DNA of 64,000 bases from Streptomyces sp. NBC_00358. GTDB lineage: Bacteria; Actinomycetota; Actinomycetes; Streptomycetales; Streptomycetaceae. Position numbers and translations under genes: made by a program. Position 1 is the first letter of the stretch; each line of letters opens with the position of its first letter. The DNA lies in the NCBI RefSeq assembly GCF_036099295.1, contig NZ_CP107976.1:4340001-4404000 (forward strand), given 5' to 3'. The notes under the pieces were generated by a model. It had not been told where the DNA came from, searched no databases, and saw nothing but the letters and a program-made list of their open reading frames with translations. This document shows positions 34,764 through 43,847 of this stretch, piece by piece.

Positions 34764-35320
34764 CCGCCGTAGACGTGAGGCGCGAGCGTACCGACGAACG
34801 GGAGGTTCCGGTACTTCTCGGCGTAGTCCAGGCCGTACCCGATGACGAACTCGTTCGGGATGTCGAAGCCGACCCACTCCACGTCGATCGCGACCTTGGC
34901 CGCGTCCGGCTTGCGCAGCAGCGTGCACACCTTGAGCGAGGCGGGCTCGCGGGAGCCCAGGTTGGAGATCAGCCAGGACAGCGTCAGCCCCGAGTCGATG
35001 ATGTCCTCGACGATCAGGACGTGCTTGCCCTTGATGTCGGTGTCGAGGTCCTTGAGGATCCGCACCACACCGGAGGACTGGGTGCCCGCGCCGTACGACG
35101 ACACGGCCATCCAGTCCATGGTGACGGGGGTGGACAGCGCACGCGCGAGGTCCGCCATGACCATCACGGCGCCCTTGAGCACCCCGACGATCAGCAGGTC
35201 CTTGCCCGCGTACTCCGCGTCGATCTTCGCGGCCAGCTCAGCCAGCTTCGCGTCGATCTCTTCCTTGGTGATGAGCACCGACTTGAGGTCGGTGCCCATG
35301 TCTTTCGCGTCCACCCGCAT
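34760..35320 (-). CDS. hpt: Hypoxanthine phosphoribosyltransferase
   Basis: Purine salvage: hypoxanthine or guanine plus PRPP to IMP or GMP. 186 residues with the PRPP-binding motif VLIVEDIIDSGLTL, the flexible-loop SSYG, KGAVMVMADLAR and the C-terminal WVGFDIPNEFVIGYGLDYAEKYRNLP. The ATG at 35318-35320 (MRVDAKDMG) is used; a GTG lies one codon upstream. It sits between tilS and ftsH as in many bacteria. An imperfect hairpin overlaps its stop (34733-34763). Confidence 0.96.
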   Translation of the reverse strand: MRVDAKDMGTDLKSVLITKEEIDAKLAELAAKIDAEYAGKDLLIVGVLKGAVMVMADLARALSTPVTMDWMAVSSYGAGTQSSGVVRILKDLDTDIKGKHVLIVEDIIDSGLTLSWLISNLGSREPASLKVCTLLRKPDAAKVAIDVEWVGFDIPNEFVIGYGLDYAEKYRNLPFVGTLAPHVYGG

Positions 35321-35486
35321 CACTTTCGGTCGTCCGTCCCACTTTTTTGGGCTCGTTCACCTGCGGGGCGCCCGTGTCACTGGCGGCGGTCCCCTCGGCT
35401 CACCCGCGCGGCCGCTCGGACCGCCCGCGACCCGAGTGAAGGGGTCCCGGGGAGCCGCGTGAGCGGCCCCGGTGCAGGGTCCGGTT

Positions 35487-36644
35487 TCAGCCTTGCCGAA
35501 TCACCAGTCTGCCACCCTGGCGCTGAGCGACGACTTTGCCCGGGAGATTGATGGCCCCCTGACCGCGCCATCCGGTGATCAGCCGGTCGATTTCCTCGAT
35601 GTGGCGGGCGAACAGCGAACCGGCCGGAGCACCCGCCTCGATGGCCGCGCGGCGCAGGATCCGGCGGCGTACGGCGGGCGGCAGGGCGTAGAGCTTGGCG
35701 CACTCCAGGAGGCCGGCCGCGTCGCGCACGGACGCCTCCGCCTGGCTGGCCCAGGCGTCGAGGGCGTCCGCATCGTCGCGGGAGAGCTGGGCCGTACGGG
35801 CGAGTGCCTCGACGACTCCCTTGCCGAGCGCCTTCTCCAGGGCGGGCAGTCCCTCGTGGCGGAGCCGGGAGCGGGTGTAGGCCGGATCGGCGTTGTGCGG
35901 GTCGTCCCAGACGGGCAGCGACTGGACCATGCACGCCTTGCGGGCGGTCTGCCGGTCCAGGTGCAGGAAGGGACGGCGGTAACGGCCGTCGGCCCCCGAG
36001 ACCGCGGCCATTCCGGACAGCGAGCGGATTCCGGAGCCGCGGGCGAGGCCGAGCAGGACCGTCTCGGCCTGGTCGTCCCGGGTGTGGCCGAGGAGGATCG
36101 CGGTGGCGCCGTGGCGCTCGGCGGCGGAGTCCAGGGCGGCGTACCGGGCGTCCCGGGCGGCGGCCTCGGGCCCCCCGTCGCGGCCGACGGTGACGGCGAT
36201 GGACTCGGCCGGGGCCAGGCCCAGCTCGGTGAGGCGCACCACGACTTCGTCGGCGCGCGTGTCGGAGCCGGTCTGCAGACCGTGGTCGACGGTGATGCCG
36301 CCGGCCCGCATGCCGAGTTTGGGGGCCTCGAAGGCTAGGGCGGAGGCGAGCGCCATGGAATCGGCGCCGCCTGAACAGGCGACGAGCACGAGCGGCCCCG
36401 GGGACCCGTCCTCGACCGGCCGGGACCGGAGGGCGGGGGGCTCGTCGTGCGGGAGCCTCGCGGGCGCGGACGTGCGCCGCGTTCCGGGCGCGGGGACGCG
36501 CTCCGCGTCGGGCGTGCGGGGGCGCGCGGCACCGCGTGCGGGCGTGCGCCGGATGTCGGGGGCGGGCGGTTGCTCGGTGAGGATGTCGTGGAGTACGCGG
36601 CGGACCGCCAGGCGTATCGCCGCGACCGCAGGATGGGGACCCAT
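35487..36644 (-). CDS. tilS: tRNA(Ile)-lysidine synthetase
   Basis: Modifies C34 of the CAU-anticodon tRNA-Ile to lysidine. 385 residues. The PP-loop ATPase motif is VACSGGADSMAL (about 88-100), followed by GITVDHGLQTGSD and LLGHTRDDQAETVLL, then RPFLHLDR and the WDDPHNADPAYTRSRLRHEGLPAL region typical of TilS. Between the N-terminal helix and the PP loop, residues about 26-82 are a Pro/Arg/Ala-rich insertion missing from most TilS proteins. The start ATG has an AGGGA site. The hpt gene follows 166 bp downstream. Confidence 0.94.
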   Translation of the reverse strand: MGPHPAVAAIRLAVRRVLHDILTEQPPAPDIRRTPARGAARPRTPDAERVPAPGTRRTSAPARLPHDEPPALRSRPVEDGSPGPLVLVACSGGADSMALASALAFEAPKLGMRAGGITVDHGLQTGSDTRADEVVVRLTELGLAPAESIAVTVGRDGGPEAAARDARYAALDSAAERHGATAILLGHTRDDQAETVLLGLARGSGIRSLSGMAAVSGADGRYRRPFLHLDRQTARKACMVQSLPVWDDPHNADPAYTRSRLRHEGLPALEKALGKGVVEALARTAQLSRDDADALDAWASQAEASVRDAAGLLECAKLYALPPAVRRRILRRAAIEAGAPAGSLFARHIEEIDRLITGWRGQGAINLPGKVVAQRQGGRLVIRQG

Positions 36645-36837
36645 GTCCGGTTCCCTTCATGAAGTTTTCGGGGGGTTAGCCCGGGGATCTGTCACTCAGA
36701 GTGTGTAGATGGTGACAGAACCGGGGCGTTCCCCGAGCATTGCACGCCTACCCGTGCTCCACGGTCCCTCGGACGGGTGATAGGAGGAGCGTTTGCCTGC
36801 CATCGGCCGGATTCGTTTCACGACCGTCCCGTAGGGT

Positions 36838-37986
36838 TCACGACTCCGCCTTGCGGTGCACCCGCGCGACCCAGTCCGCCGGTTTGGCGATCTCCGTCTT
36901 GGTCGGGAGGGTGTTCGGAGAGGTCCACACCCGGTTGAAGCCGTCCATGCCGACCTCGTCGACCACCGCCCGCACGAACCGCTCGCCGTCCCTGTACTGC
37001 CTGAGCTTGGCGTCCAGGCCGAGCAGTTTGCGCAGGGCCAGGTCGAGGCGGGAGGCGCCCTTGGCGCGGCGCTGCTGGAATTTCTCGCGGATCTCGGCGA
37101 CGGAGGGGACCACGGCGGGCCCGACACCGTCCATCACGAAGTCGGCGTGTCCCTCCAGGAGCGACATCACGGCGGTGAGCCTGCCGAGGATCTCCCGCTG
37201 GGCCGGCGTCTGCACGATTTCCACGAGGGAACGCCCGCCGTCGTCCTCCTCGGTGTCGGGGCGGGAACCGGAGAGCGACTGGGCGGCCTCCCGGACGCGT
37301 TCCAGGACGGTCATGGGGTCGACCTCGGTCTCCGCCAAGAACGACTGGATTTCGCCCTCCAGGTGGTCGCGCAACCAGGGCACGGCCGTGAACTGGGTGC
37401 GGTGCGTCTCCTCGTGCAGGCACACCCACAGGCGGAAGTCGTGCGGCTGGACGTCGAGTTCGCGCTCGACGTGCACGATGTTCGGCGCGACCAGCAGGAG
37501 CCTGCCGCCTCCGTTGCCCGAGCCCGTGGGCGTCCCGGCGGGCAGGTCCCGCGTCGCGGGGGCGAACGTCTCGTACTGCCCGAGGACCCTCGACGACAGG
37601 AACGACAGCAGCATGCCCAGTTCGACGCCGGTGACCTTGCCGCCGACGGCGCCGAGGACGGCTCCGCCCGGGGTGCTCCCGCGCCGTTCCTGCATCTTGT
37701 CCAGAAGGGGCTTGAGGATCTCCCGGAACCCGGCGACGTTCGCCCGGACCCAGCCGGGGCGGTCGACGACGAGGACGGGGGTGTCGTGGACGACGTCGTC
37801 ACCCATACGGGTAAAGCCCCGGACATGCTCCTCCGAGGCCTTCGCGTGCCGGCGCAGCTCCGCGACGATGGCCCGGGCCTCGTCGCGGCTCACCTCGGGG
37901 CCCGGCCGTACGAGCCGGGTCGCGGTCGCCACCGCGAGATTCCAGTCGACCATCCCAGTAGATGCAGCACCACCGATGCTCGTCAT
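36838..37986 (-). CDS. Zinc-dependent metalloprotease, DUF2342 (F420-biosynthesis-associated) family
   Basis: 382 residues. The HExxH zinc motif is in LWVCLHEETHRTQF (about 190-203), with a downstream Glu probably in EGHADFVMDG. The family is widespread in actinobacteria next to tilS/hpt and carries the label coenzyme-F420-biosynthesis-associated from phylogenetic profiles, but substrates are not known. No signal peptide is seen, so it is likely cytoplasmic. The ATG is exactly 7 nt after TACGGT (37993-37998 on the minus strand), so it is probably leaderless. Confidence 0.9.
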   Translation of the reverse strand: MTSIGGAASTGMVDWNLAVATATRLVRPGPEVSRDEARAIVAELRRHAKASEEHVRGFTRMGDDVVHDTPVLVVDRPGWVRANVAGFREILKPLLDKMQERRGSTPGGAVLGAVGGKVTGVELGMLLSFLSSRVLGQYETFAPATRDLPAGTPTGSGNGGGRLLLVAPNIVHVERELDVQPHDFRLWVCLHEETHRTQFTAVPWLRDHLEGEIQSFLAETEVDPMTVLERVREAAQSLSGSRPDTEEDDGGRSLVEIVQTPAQREILGRLTAVMSLLEGHADFVMDGVGPAVVPSVAEIREKFQQRRAKGASRLDLALRKLLGLDAKLRQYRDGERFVRAVVDEVGMDGFNRVWTSPNTLPTKTEIAKPADWVARVHRKAES

Positions 37987-38115
37987 GCGTCAACCGTACG
38001 TGAGCGGGTCCGGCTGCGGTTAGGGGTACGGCGCCGGATGCGCCCTGAGCGAGGGGCTGCTGGTGCTTCTGGTGCCCACGGGTCGGGAGCGGCGCGATCC
38101 CCGTTCGACGCCCGG

Positions 38116-39666
38116 CTAACGGCAGCCGCACGCCACCAGTGCCGTCGCCGTGTGGTCCAACGCGGCCCGTGCCTCCAGGGGGTTCGGCGGGTGGGCGGCG
38201 TCGGAGGTCAGGAAGGCGAAGGCCAGCAGTCGGCCGTCCTTGTCGACGACGGTGCCGGCCAGGGTGTTGACGCCGGTCAGGGTGCCGGTCTTGGCGCGGA
38301 CGACGCCGGTGGCGGTCGGCGCGTCGGTGTACCGGGTGCTGAGGGTGCCGGTGAAACCGGCGACGGGCAGCCCGGTGAGGACCGGCCGGAGTTCCGGGTG
38401 GGCCGGGTCGCCGGCCTTGGCCAGCAGGGACGTGAGCAGGTCGGCGGAGACCTTGTCGGCGCGGTTCAGGCCGCTGCCGTCCGCGAACTGCGCTCCGGAC
38501 AGCGGGAGTCCGAGCTTCTTCAGCTGGGCGCGGATCGCCTTGGCGTCGCCGTCGAAGCTGGGTTCCTCGCCGGTGGCGAGGGCGACCTGGCGTGCGAGGG
38601 CCTCCGCGATGTCGTTGTCGCTGTTGGTCAGCATCCGCTCCACCAGGGCGGAGAGCGGCGGCGAGGAGACGGAGGCGAGGGCCTCGGAGCGGCTGGTCGC
38701 CTTCGAGGGGCCGGGCGAGGTCGTGGTGATGCCGTGACCGTGCAGCAGGTCGGCGAACTTCCGCGCGGCGTCCGCCGCCGGGTCCATGGCCCGGCCGGCC
38801 GGGCCGCTGGTCGTTCCGTCCAGCCGGCCCTCGTCGGCCATCAGGGGGGTGACCTTCGCGATGTTCTCGTTCACTCCGATGGGGTGGAGGTCGGGGCCGG
38901 AGTACAGCGAGGTGTCGTACGAGAGCGTCACGTGGTTCATGTGACGGGCCTTCAGGGCGGTGGCCGTCTCCTCGGCGAGGGTGCCCAGGTCCGCCCAGCC
39001 GTCCGCGGGCTTGCGGGCGGTCAGCGTCGGGTCGCCGCCGCCGACGAGCACGACCTCCTTGGTGTCGGGCTCCAGGACCGTGCGCGTCCGGATGCGGTGA
39101 TCGGGGCCCGGCGCCGTGAGGGCGGCGACCGCGGTGGCGATCTTGGTGGTGGAGGCCGGCGTCTGGACCTGGTCGGCGCCCTTGCCGTAGAGCCGCTTGC
39201 CGGTCGCCACGTCGACCACGACGGCGGTGCGCACCGCGCCGAGGACGGGGTTGCCCAGCAGCGGGTCGAGGACCGACGCGAGGGCCTTCCCGGAGGGCGC
39301 GGGCACGGTGCTCGCGGAGCCGCCGAGCCCGGCCAGCACGGAGGCGGCGCTGGGGGCGGGCCGGGGTGACGTTCGGGGCGAACCGGATGTACGTGCGTGA
39401 TCTGTGCCACCCTCGGGCGCCCGCGATGCGGCCCAGTCACGCTCGGCCGTACGCTGGCCGGTGGAGTCCCAGGGACCGGCCGCGGTCACCGCCCCGGCCG
39501 CGAGGGCCAGGCCGACGGTGGCCGCCACCGCTGTGAGCTGCGGTGTCGTCAATCGCACGGCACCGGGCCGAACGGCTTCGGTGATCCGCGCCACATGCGG
39601 TTTCACCGTTCGCGCGATCCGCACCACATGCGGTCTCGCAGCCCGCCAAGCCTTCAGCTCTGGCAC
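38116..39666 (-). CDS. dacB: D-alanyl-D-alanine carboxypeptidase/endopeptidase (PBP4 class)
   Basis: Trims peptidoglycan peptides outside the cell. About 516 residues: a basic N-terminus and a membrane/signal segment at about 40-65 (LTAVAATVGLALAAGAVTAAG), a Ser/Pro-rich linker to about 125, and the S13 penicillin-binding domain with SxxK in PASTTKIATAV, SxN in TNSDNDIAEALARQVA and KTG in VRAKTGTLTGVNTLAG. Two GTG starts are possible; 39664-39666 is preferred because AGGGG lies 9 nt upstream, the other (39672) is only 3 nt from it. It is divergent from ppa. Confidence 0.93.
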   Translation of the reverse strand: MPELKAWRAARPHVVRIARTVKPHVARITEAVRPGAVRLTTPQLTAVAATVGLALAAGAVTAAGPWDSTGQRTAERDWAASRAPEGGTDHARTSGSPRTSPRPAPSAASVLAGLGGSASTVPAPSGKALASVLDPLLGNPVLGAVRTAVVVDVATGKRLYGKGADQVQTPASTTKIATAVAALTAPGPDHRIRTRTVLEPDTKEVVLVGGGDPTLTARKPADGWADLGTLAEETATALKARHMNHVTLSYDTSLYSGPDLHPIGVNENIAKVTPLMADEGRLDGTTSGPAGRAMDPAADAARKFADLLHGHGITTTSPGPSKATSRSEALASVSSPPLSALVERMLTNSDNDIAEALARQVALATGEEPSFDGDAKAIRAQLKKLGLPLSGAQFADGSGLNRADKVSADLLTSLLAKAGDPAHPELRPVLTGLPVAGFTGTLSTRYTDAPTATGVVRAKTGTLTGVNTLAGTVVDKDGRLLAFAFLTSDAAHPPNPLEARAALDHTATALVACGCR

Positions 39667-39751
39667 GACCACCAGCCCCTTTCGCGATCACCCACCTGCG
39701 TGAGGGACACTTAATCACCAGAACTATGTGCTGATCATGGAGGAGCCACCG

Positions 39752-40243
39752 GTGGAGTTCGACGTCACGATCGAGATTCCGAAGGGTTCACGGAACAAGT
39801 ACGAGGTGGACCACGAGACCGGTCGGATCCGTCTGGACCGTCGACTCTTCACCTCGACCAGCTACCCGGCCGACTACGGCTTCGTCGAGAACACTCTCGG
39901 CGAGGACGGGGACCCGCTGGACGCCCTGGTCATCCTGGACGAGCCGACCTTCCCGGGCTGCCTCATCCAGTGCCGCACGATCGGCATGTTCCGTATGACG
40001 GACGAGGCCGGCGGCGACGACAAGCTGCTGTGCGTCCCGGCGCACGACCCGCGGGTGGAGCACCTGCGCGACATCCACCACGTGTCGGAGTTCGACCGCC
40101 TGGAGATCCAGCACTTCTTCGAGGTCTACAAGGACCTGGAGCCGGGCAAGTCCGTCGAGGGCGCCGACTGGGTCGGCCGCACCGAGGCCGAGGCCGAGAT
40201 CGAGCGTTCCTACAAGCGCTTCAAGGACCAGGGCGGTCACTGA
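39752..40243 (+). CDS. ppa: Inorganic pyrophosphatase
   Basis: Hydrolyses pyrophosphate, pulling biosynthetic reactions forward. 163 residues of family I: EFDVTIEIPKGSRNKYEVD, RLFTSTSYPADYGFVENTLGEDGDPLDALV (with the DxDPxD metal motif GDPLDAL), IGMFRMTDEAGGDDKLL and HFFEVYKDLEPGK. The GTG at 39752-39754 is used because GGAGG lies 8 nt upstream and it gives the canonical MEFDVTIEIPKG; the open frame starts 8 codons earlier. Confidence 0.97.
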   Translation: MEFDVTIEIPKGSRNKYEVDHETGRIRLDRRLFTSTSYPADYGFVENTLGEDGDPLDALVILDEPTFPGCLIQCRTIGMFRMTDEAGGDDKLLCVPAHDPRVEHLRDIHHVSEFDRLEIQHFFEVYKDLEPGKSVEGADWVGRTEAEAEIERSYKRFKDQGGH

Positions 40244-40279
40244 CCTCCCCGAGGGCGGTCGACGACCTCCCCCGCTTCC

Positions 40280-40321
40280 GAACGGGCCGCGCGATCCCCA
40301 TGGGGGTCGCGCGGCCCGTTC
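40280..40321 (+). terminator. ppa terminator
   Basis: GAACGGGCCGCGCGATCCCC and its near-complete complement form a 19-bp stem with one bulged A and a short ATG-containing loop, 37 bp after the ppa stop. Confidence 0.85.
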
Positions 40322-40322
40322 G

Positions 40323-40358
40323 TGCCTTCCGTACGCATACTGAGGCATACGGAAGGCA
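40323..40358. promoter_or_regulatory. Inverted repeat upstream of the threonine/serine exporter gene
   Basis: TGCCTTCCGTA (40323-40333) and its exact complement (40348-40358) flank a 14-nt centre that itself holds two GCATAC hexamers. It is immediately downstream of the ppa terminator and 40 bp before the exporter start, so an operator is more likely than a second terminator. Confidence 0.5.
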
Positions 40359-40397
40359 AGAAGGAGAACGACAGGGACCCGAAAGGCGAGGCTGGAG

Positions 40398-42059
40398 TTG
40401 GTGGCGGACCCGGAAGCGGAAGACCGCAAGCCGCAGTCGGACGAGGCGCGGAGCGCGTTCAGCCCGCCCGCCGGTATGGCGGCGCCGGGGCCGGCGGCGG
40501 CCGACGAGGAGTCCTCGACCACCTCCGAGTTCGCGCTCCCCAAGGGTCTCGACGCACCGCAGCCGGCCGGTCCCGAGATGGAGGGCTCGGCGTTCAGCAC
40601 GCCGCGCACCTACAGCGCCAAGCACGCCCCGCCCGCCTTCACACCGGCGACCGGCATCCCCCTGGTCAGCCTGACCAAGGACGCGCCGTGGCAGGACCGC
40701 ATGCGCACGATGCTGCGCATGCCGGTCACCGAGCGGCCCGCGCCCGAACCCGTGCACAAGGAGGACGAGTCCGGGCCCGCCGTCCCGCGTGTCCTCGACC
40801 TGACCCTGCGCATCGGCGAGCTGCTGCTCGCGGGCGGTGAGGGCGCCGAGGACGTGGAGACGGCCATGTTCGCCGTCTGCCGCTCGTACGGGCTGGACCG
40901 CTGCGAGCCGACCGTCACCTTCACCCTGCTGTCGATCTCGCACCAGCCGTCCCTGGTCGACGATCCGGTGACGGCGTCACGGACCGTACGCCGCCGGGGC
41001 ACCGACTACACCCGCCTGGCGGCCGTCTACCGGCTCGTGGACGACCTGAGCGACCCGGAGGCCGCGATCTCCCTGGAGGAGGCCTACGGGCGCCTCGCGG
41101 AGATGCGCCGCAACCGTCACCCCTACCCCGGCTGGGTGCTGACCTCCTCCGGCGGACTGCTGGCCGGGGCGGCCTCCGTCCTCGTCGGCGGTGACGCGCT
41201 CGTGTTCGTCGCCGCGGCGCTCGGCGCGATGCTGGGCGACCGGCTCGCCTGGCTGTGCGCGGGGCGCGGGCTGCCGGAGTTCTACCAGTTCACGGTGGCC
41301 GCGATGCCGCCGGCCGCGATAGGGGTCGCGCTCACGCTGGCGCACGTCGATGTGAACGCCTCGGCGGTGATCACCGGTGGGCTCTTCGCGCTGCTGCCGG
41401 GGCGGGCGCTCGTCGCGGGGGTGCAGGACGGGCTGACCGGCTTCTACATCACCGCGTCCGCCCGGCTGCTCGAAGTCATGTACTTCTTCGTGGGGATCGT
41501 CTCCGGCGTCCTGCTGGTGCTCTATTTCGGCGTCAAGCTGGGCACGCAGCTCAACCCGGACGCCGGACTGCACATCTCCGAGCGGCCGCTGATCCAGATC
41601 GCCGCGTCCATGCTGCTGTCGCTCACCTTCGCGGTACTGCTCCAGCAGGAACGTTCCACCGTCCTCGCGGTGACCCTCAACGGAGGCGTGGCCTGGTCGG
41701 TGTACGGGGCGATGCACTACGCGGGAGGGCTCTCGCCGGTGGCCTCCACGGCCGTCGCCGCGGGCCTGGTCGGTCTCTTCGGGCAGTTGCTCTCGCGCTA
41801 CCGGTTCGCTTCGGCGCTGCCGTACACGACGGCCGCGATCGGACCCCTGCTGCCCGGTTCGGCGACCTACTTCGGGCTGCTGTCGATCGCCCAGAACGAG
41901 GTCGACAAGGGCTTGGTGTCGCTCACCAAGGCGGCGGCCCTCGCCATGGCCATCGCGATCGGCGTGAACCTGGGTTCGGAGATCTCGCGGCTGTTCCTGC
42001 GCCTGCCGGGCAGCTCCGCCGGGGGGCGGCGGGCCGCCAAGCGGACACGCGGGTTCTGA
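40398..42059 (+). CDS. Threonine/serine exporter family protein (ThrE-type)
   Basis: 553 residues. The N-terminal 130 residues are disordered (Pro/Ala/Glu). The cytosolic ThrE domain follows (LDLTLRIGELLLAGGEGAEDVETAMFAVCRSYGLDRCEPTVTFTLLSI, about 133-250), then ten or so membrane helices from about 253 to 535. ThrE exports threonine and serine by proton motive force; the substrate here is inferred from family. The frame opens with TTG at 40398 followed directly by GTG at 40401; GGAG lies immediately upstream, so the exact start is uncertain. Confidence 0.9.
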   Translation: MVADPEAEDRKPQSDEARSAFSPPAGMAAPGPAAADEESSTTSEFALPKGLDAPQPAGPEMEGSAFSTPRTYSAKHAPPAFTPATGIPLVSLTKDAPWQDRMRTMLRMPVTERPAPEPVHKEDESGPAVPRVLDLTLRIGELLLAGGEGAEDVETAMFAVCRSYGLDRCEPTVTFTLLSISHQPSLVDDPVTASRTVRRRGTDYTRLAAVYRLVDDLSDPEAAISLEEAYGRLAEMRRNRHPYPGWVLTSSGGLLAGAASVLVGGDALVFVAAALGAMLGDRLAWLCAGRGLPEFYQFTVAAMPPAAIGVALTLAHVDVNASAVITGGLFALLPGRALVAGVQDGLTGFYITASARLLEVMYFFVGIVSGVLLVLYFGVKLGTQLNPDAGLHISERPLIQIAASMLLSLTFAVLLQQERSTVLAVTLNGGVAWSVYGAMHYAGGLSPVASTAVAAGLVGLFGQLLSRYRFASALPYTTAAIGPLLPGSATYFGLLSIAQNEVDKGLVSLTKAAALAMAIAIGVNLGSEISRLFLRLPGSSAGGRRAAKRTRGF

Positions 42060-42120
42060 GGAGGGGTCCGGGCAGGGCCGCTCCCTGAATGCCGGGCCGG
42101 GAAATGCGGGTCCGGGCGTA

Positions 42121-43263
42121 TCAGTTCTGCGTGGGGCCCTGACCGTAGCGGTACTGCTCGGCGCCGTACTGCTGCTGATGGCCCTGGGGGTGCTGCTGGG
42201 GCTGCTGCTGCGGGTGGGCCTGACCCTGGTCGTAGCCCTGCTGGTAACCCTGGTCGTACTGCGGCTGGCCGTACTGCTGCTGGTCGTAGCCATAGCCCTG
42301 GTCCGAGCCGTAGGGCTGCTGGTACGGCTGCTGCTGAGGCTGGGGCTGGGGCTGCTGGGACGGGTAGCCGTTGCCCTGATGGCCGTAGCCCTGCCCCTGA
42401 TGGCCGTACGCGTCGTGGCTCTGGCTCTGGTTCCCGTACTGCCGGTCCTGGCCCTGGTTCCCGTACGACTGGCCGTGGCCCTGGTCGCCGTACTGCCGGC
42501 CCTGGCTGCCGTACGACGGGTCCTGGCCCTCGTGGACCGGCGGCACGCGCAGCGGCCTGGTCGCGTCGTCCATGACGGGCGCGGCGGGCCAGGCGTCGGG
42601 CTGGGCCTGGACGGGCTCCTGGAACTCCTGGGGCGGGTTCTTCTTGGCCTTCGAACGGGCGCGCAGGAACTCGATCATGATCGGGACCACCGAGACGAGC
42701 ACGATCAGGATCAGGATCAGCTCGATGTTCTTGTTCACGAACTCGACCTTGCCGAGCCAGGAACCGAGCAGCGTGACACCCGCGCCCCACATCACGCCGC
42801 CGATGACGTTGAAGGTGAGGAAGGGGCGGTACTTCATGCCGCTGACGCCGGCGATGATCGGCGTGAACGTGCGCACGACGGGCACGAAGCGGGCCAGCAC
42901 CAGGGACTTCGGCCCGTACTTCTCGAAGAACTCGTTGGCCTTGACCACGTTCTCCTGCTTGAACAGGCGGGAGTTCGGGCGGGTGAAGAGCGAGGGCCCG
43001 ACCTTCTTGCCGAAGAGGTAGCCCGCCTGGTCGCCGAGGACCGCGGCGAGACAGATCAGCGGGATCGCGGCCCACAACGGGAAGTCCATGGCGTCCGTGG
43101 CGATCAGCAGACCGCAGGTGAACAGCAGCGAGTCACCCGGCAGGAAGAAACCGATGAGCAGGCCGGACTCGGCGAAGACGACCAGCAGCAGGCCCCATAT
43201 GCCGAAGTTGTCCAGGAGCGTGTTCGGATCCAGCCAGCTGGGACCGAGGGCAAGCGTCATCAC
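42121..43263 (-). CDS. DedA-family membrane protein with a Gln/Gly/Tyr-rich tail
   Basis: 380 residues. The DedA domain (about 1-205) has the family signatures FFLPGDSLLFTCG, GYLFGKKVG, FFEKYGPKSLVLARFVPVVRTFTPIIAG and FLTFNVIGGVMWG, with four or five membrane helices; DedA proteins are proton-coupled transporters or phospholipid (C55-P/PE) flippases. From about 225 to the end the protein is a prion-like tail of repeats such as GYGHQG, QQPYQQPYG and QGYQQGYDQGQ. It starts GTG-ATG with AGGAG 9 nt before the GTG. Confidence 0.9.
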   Translation of the reverse strand: MMTLALGPSWLDPNTLLDNFGIWGLLLVVFAESGLLIGFFLPGDSLLFTCGLLIATDAMDFPLWAAIPLICLAAVLGDQAGYLFGKKVGPSLFTRPNSRLFKQENVVKANEFFEKYGPKSLVLARFVPVVRTFTPIIAGVSGMKYRPFLTFNVIGGVMWGAGVTLLGSWLGKVEFVNKNIELILILIVLVSVVPIMIEFLRARSKAKKNPPQEFQEPVQAQPDAWPAAPVMDDATRPLRVPPVHEGQDPSYGSQGRQYGDQGHGQSYGNQGQDRQYGNQSQSHDAYGHQGQGYGHQGNGYPSQQPQPQPQQQPYQQPYGSDQGYGYDQQQYGQPQYDQGYQQGYDQGQAHPQQQPQQHPQGHQQQYGAEQYRYGQGPTQN

Positions 43264-43402
43264 GGTTCCGGGCTCCTGAGGGTGAAGGGAGGTGCGGCGG
43301 TCCTGTACGGCCGACCAAAGCTATCAACGCAATGTGTCCACGCCAGGTTCCACCCGTGACTCCAGGATGCACTGTGCGACGACTGGGACAAAGCTGTGGA
43401 CC

Positions 43403-43768
43403 ATGGGCATCGATGAATACGGCGGCGGCCAGGGTCCCCACGAGGACGTCCTGGTCGTCACGACGAACGACGTTCCCGGTCATCGCGTCGAGCAGGTCAT
43501 CGGTGAGGTCTTCGGCCTCACGGTGCGCTCGCGCCATCTGGGCAGCCAGATCGGCGCGGGTCTGAAGTCGATGATCGGCGGTGAGCTCAAGGGGCTCACC
43601 AAGACGTTGGTGCAGACCCGCAACCAGGCCATGGAGCGGCTCGTCGACCAGGCACGCGCGCGGGGTGCCAACGGCGTCCTCATGTTCCGCTTCGACGTGT
43701 CCGAGGCGGCCGACGTCGGCACGGAGGTGTGCGCCTACGGCACGGCCGTGGTCCTGGCGAAGGAGTGA
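43403..43768 (+). CDS. YbjQ/UPF0145 family protein
   Basis: 121 residues with the family sequence VLVVTTNDVPGHRVEQVIGEVFGLTVRSRHLGSQIGAGLKSMIGGELKGLTKTLVQTRNQAMERLVDQARARGANGVLMFRFD. The YbjQ fold is a small oligomerising alpha/beta protein of unknown function, sometimes linked to metal binding. The ATG at 43403 removes a 37-codon N-terminal extension of no family match. A 22-bp-stem terminator follows. Confidence 0.88.
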   Translation: MGIDEYGGGQGPHEDVLVVTTNDVPGHRVEQVIGEVFGLTVRSRHLGSQIGAGLKSMIGGELKGLTKTLVQTRNQAMERLVDQARARGANGVLMFRFDVSEAADVGTEVCAYGTAVVLAKE

Positions 43769-43780
43769 CGGTGGCGAAGG

Positions 43781-43826
43781 GTGACGGTAAGGGGCGTCCG
43801 CCATGGCGGACGCCCCTTACCGTCAC
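43781..43826. terminator. Bidirectional terminator between ybjQ-like gene and tipA
   Basis: Perfect 22-bp arms at 43781-43802 and 43805-43826 (outer bases GTGACGGTAAGGGGCG) with only AT between them. It lies between the convergent stops. Confidence 0.9.
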
Positions 43827-43847
43827 CGTTTCGGACGCCTCCGGAGG

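Noticed and set aside
36696..37127. 143-codon minus-strand frame overlapping the metalloprotease
   Set aside because: Out-of-frame shadow of the DUF2342 gene with Arg/Ser/Pro-rich translation.
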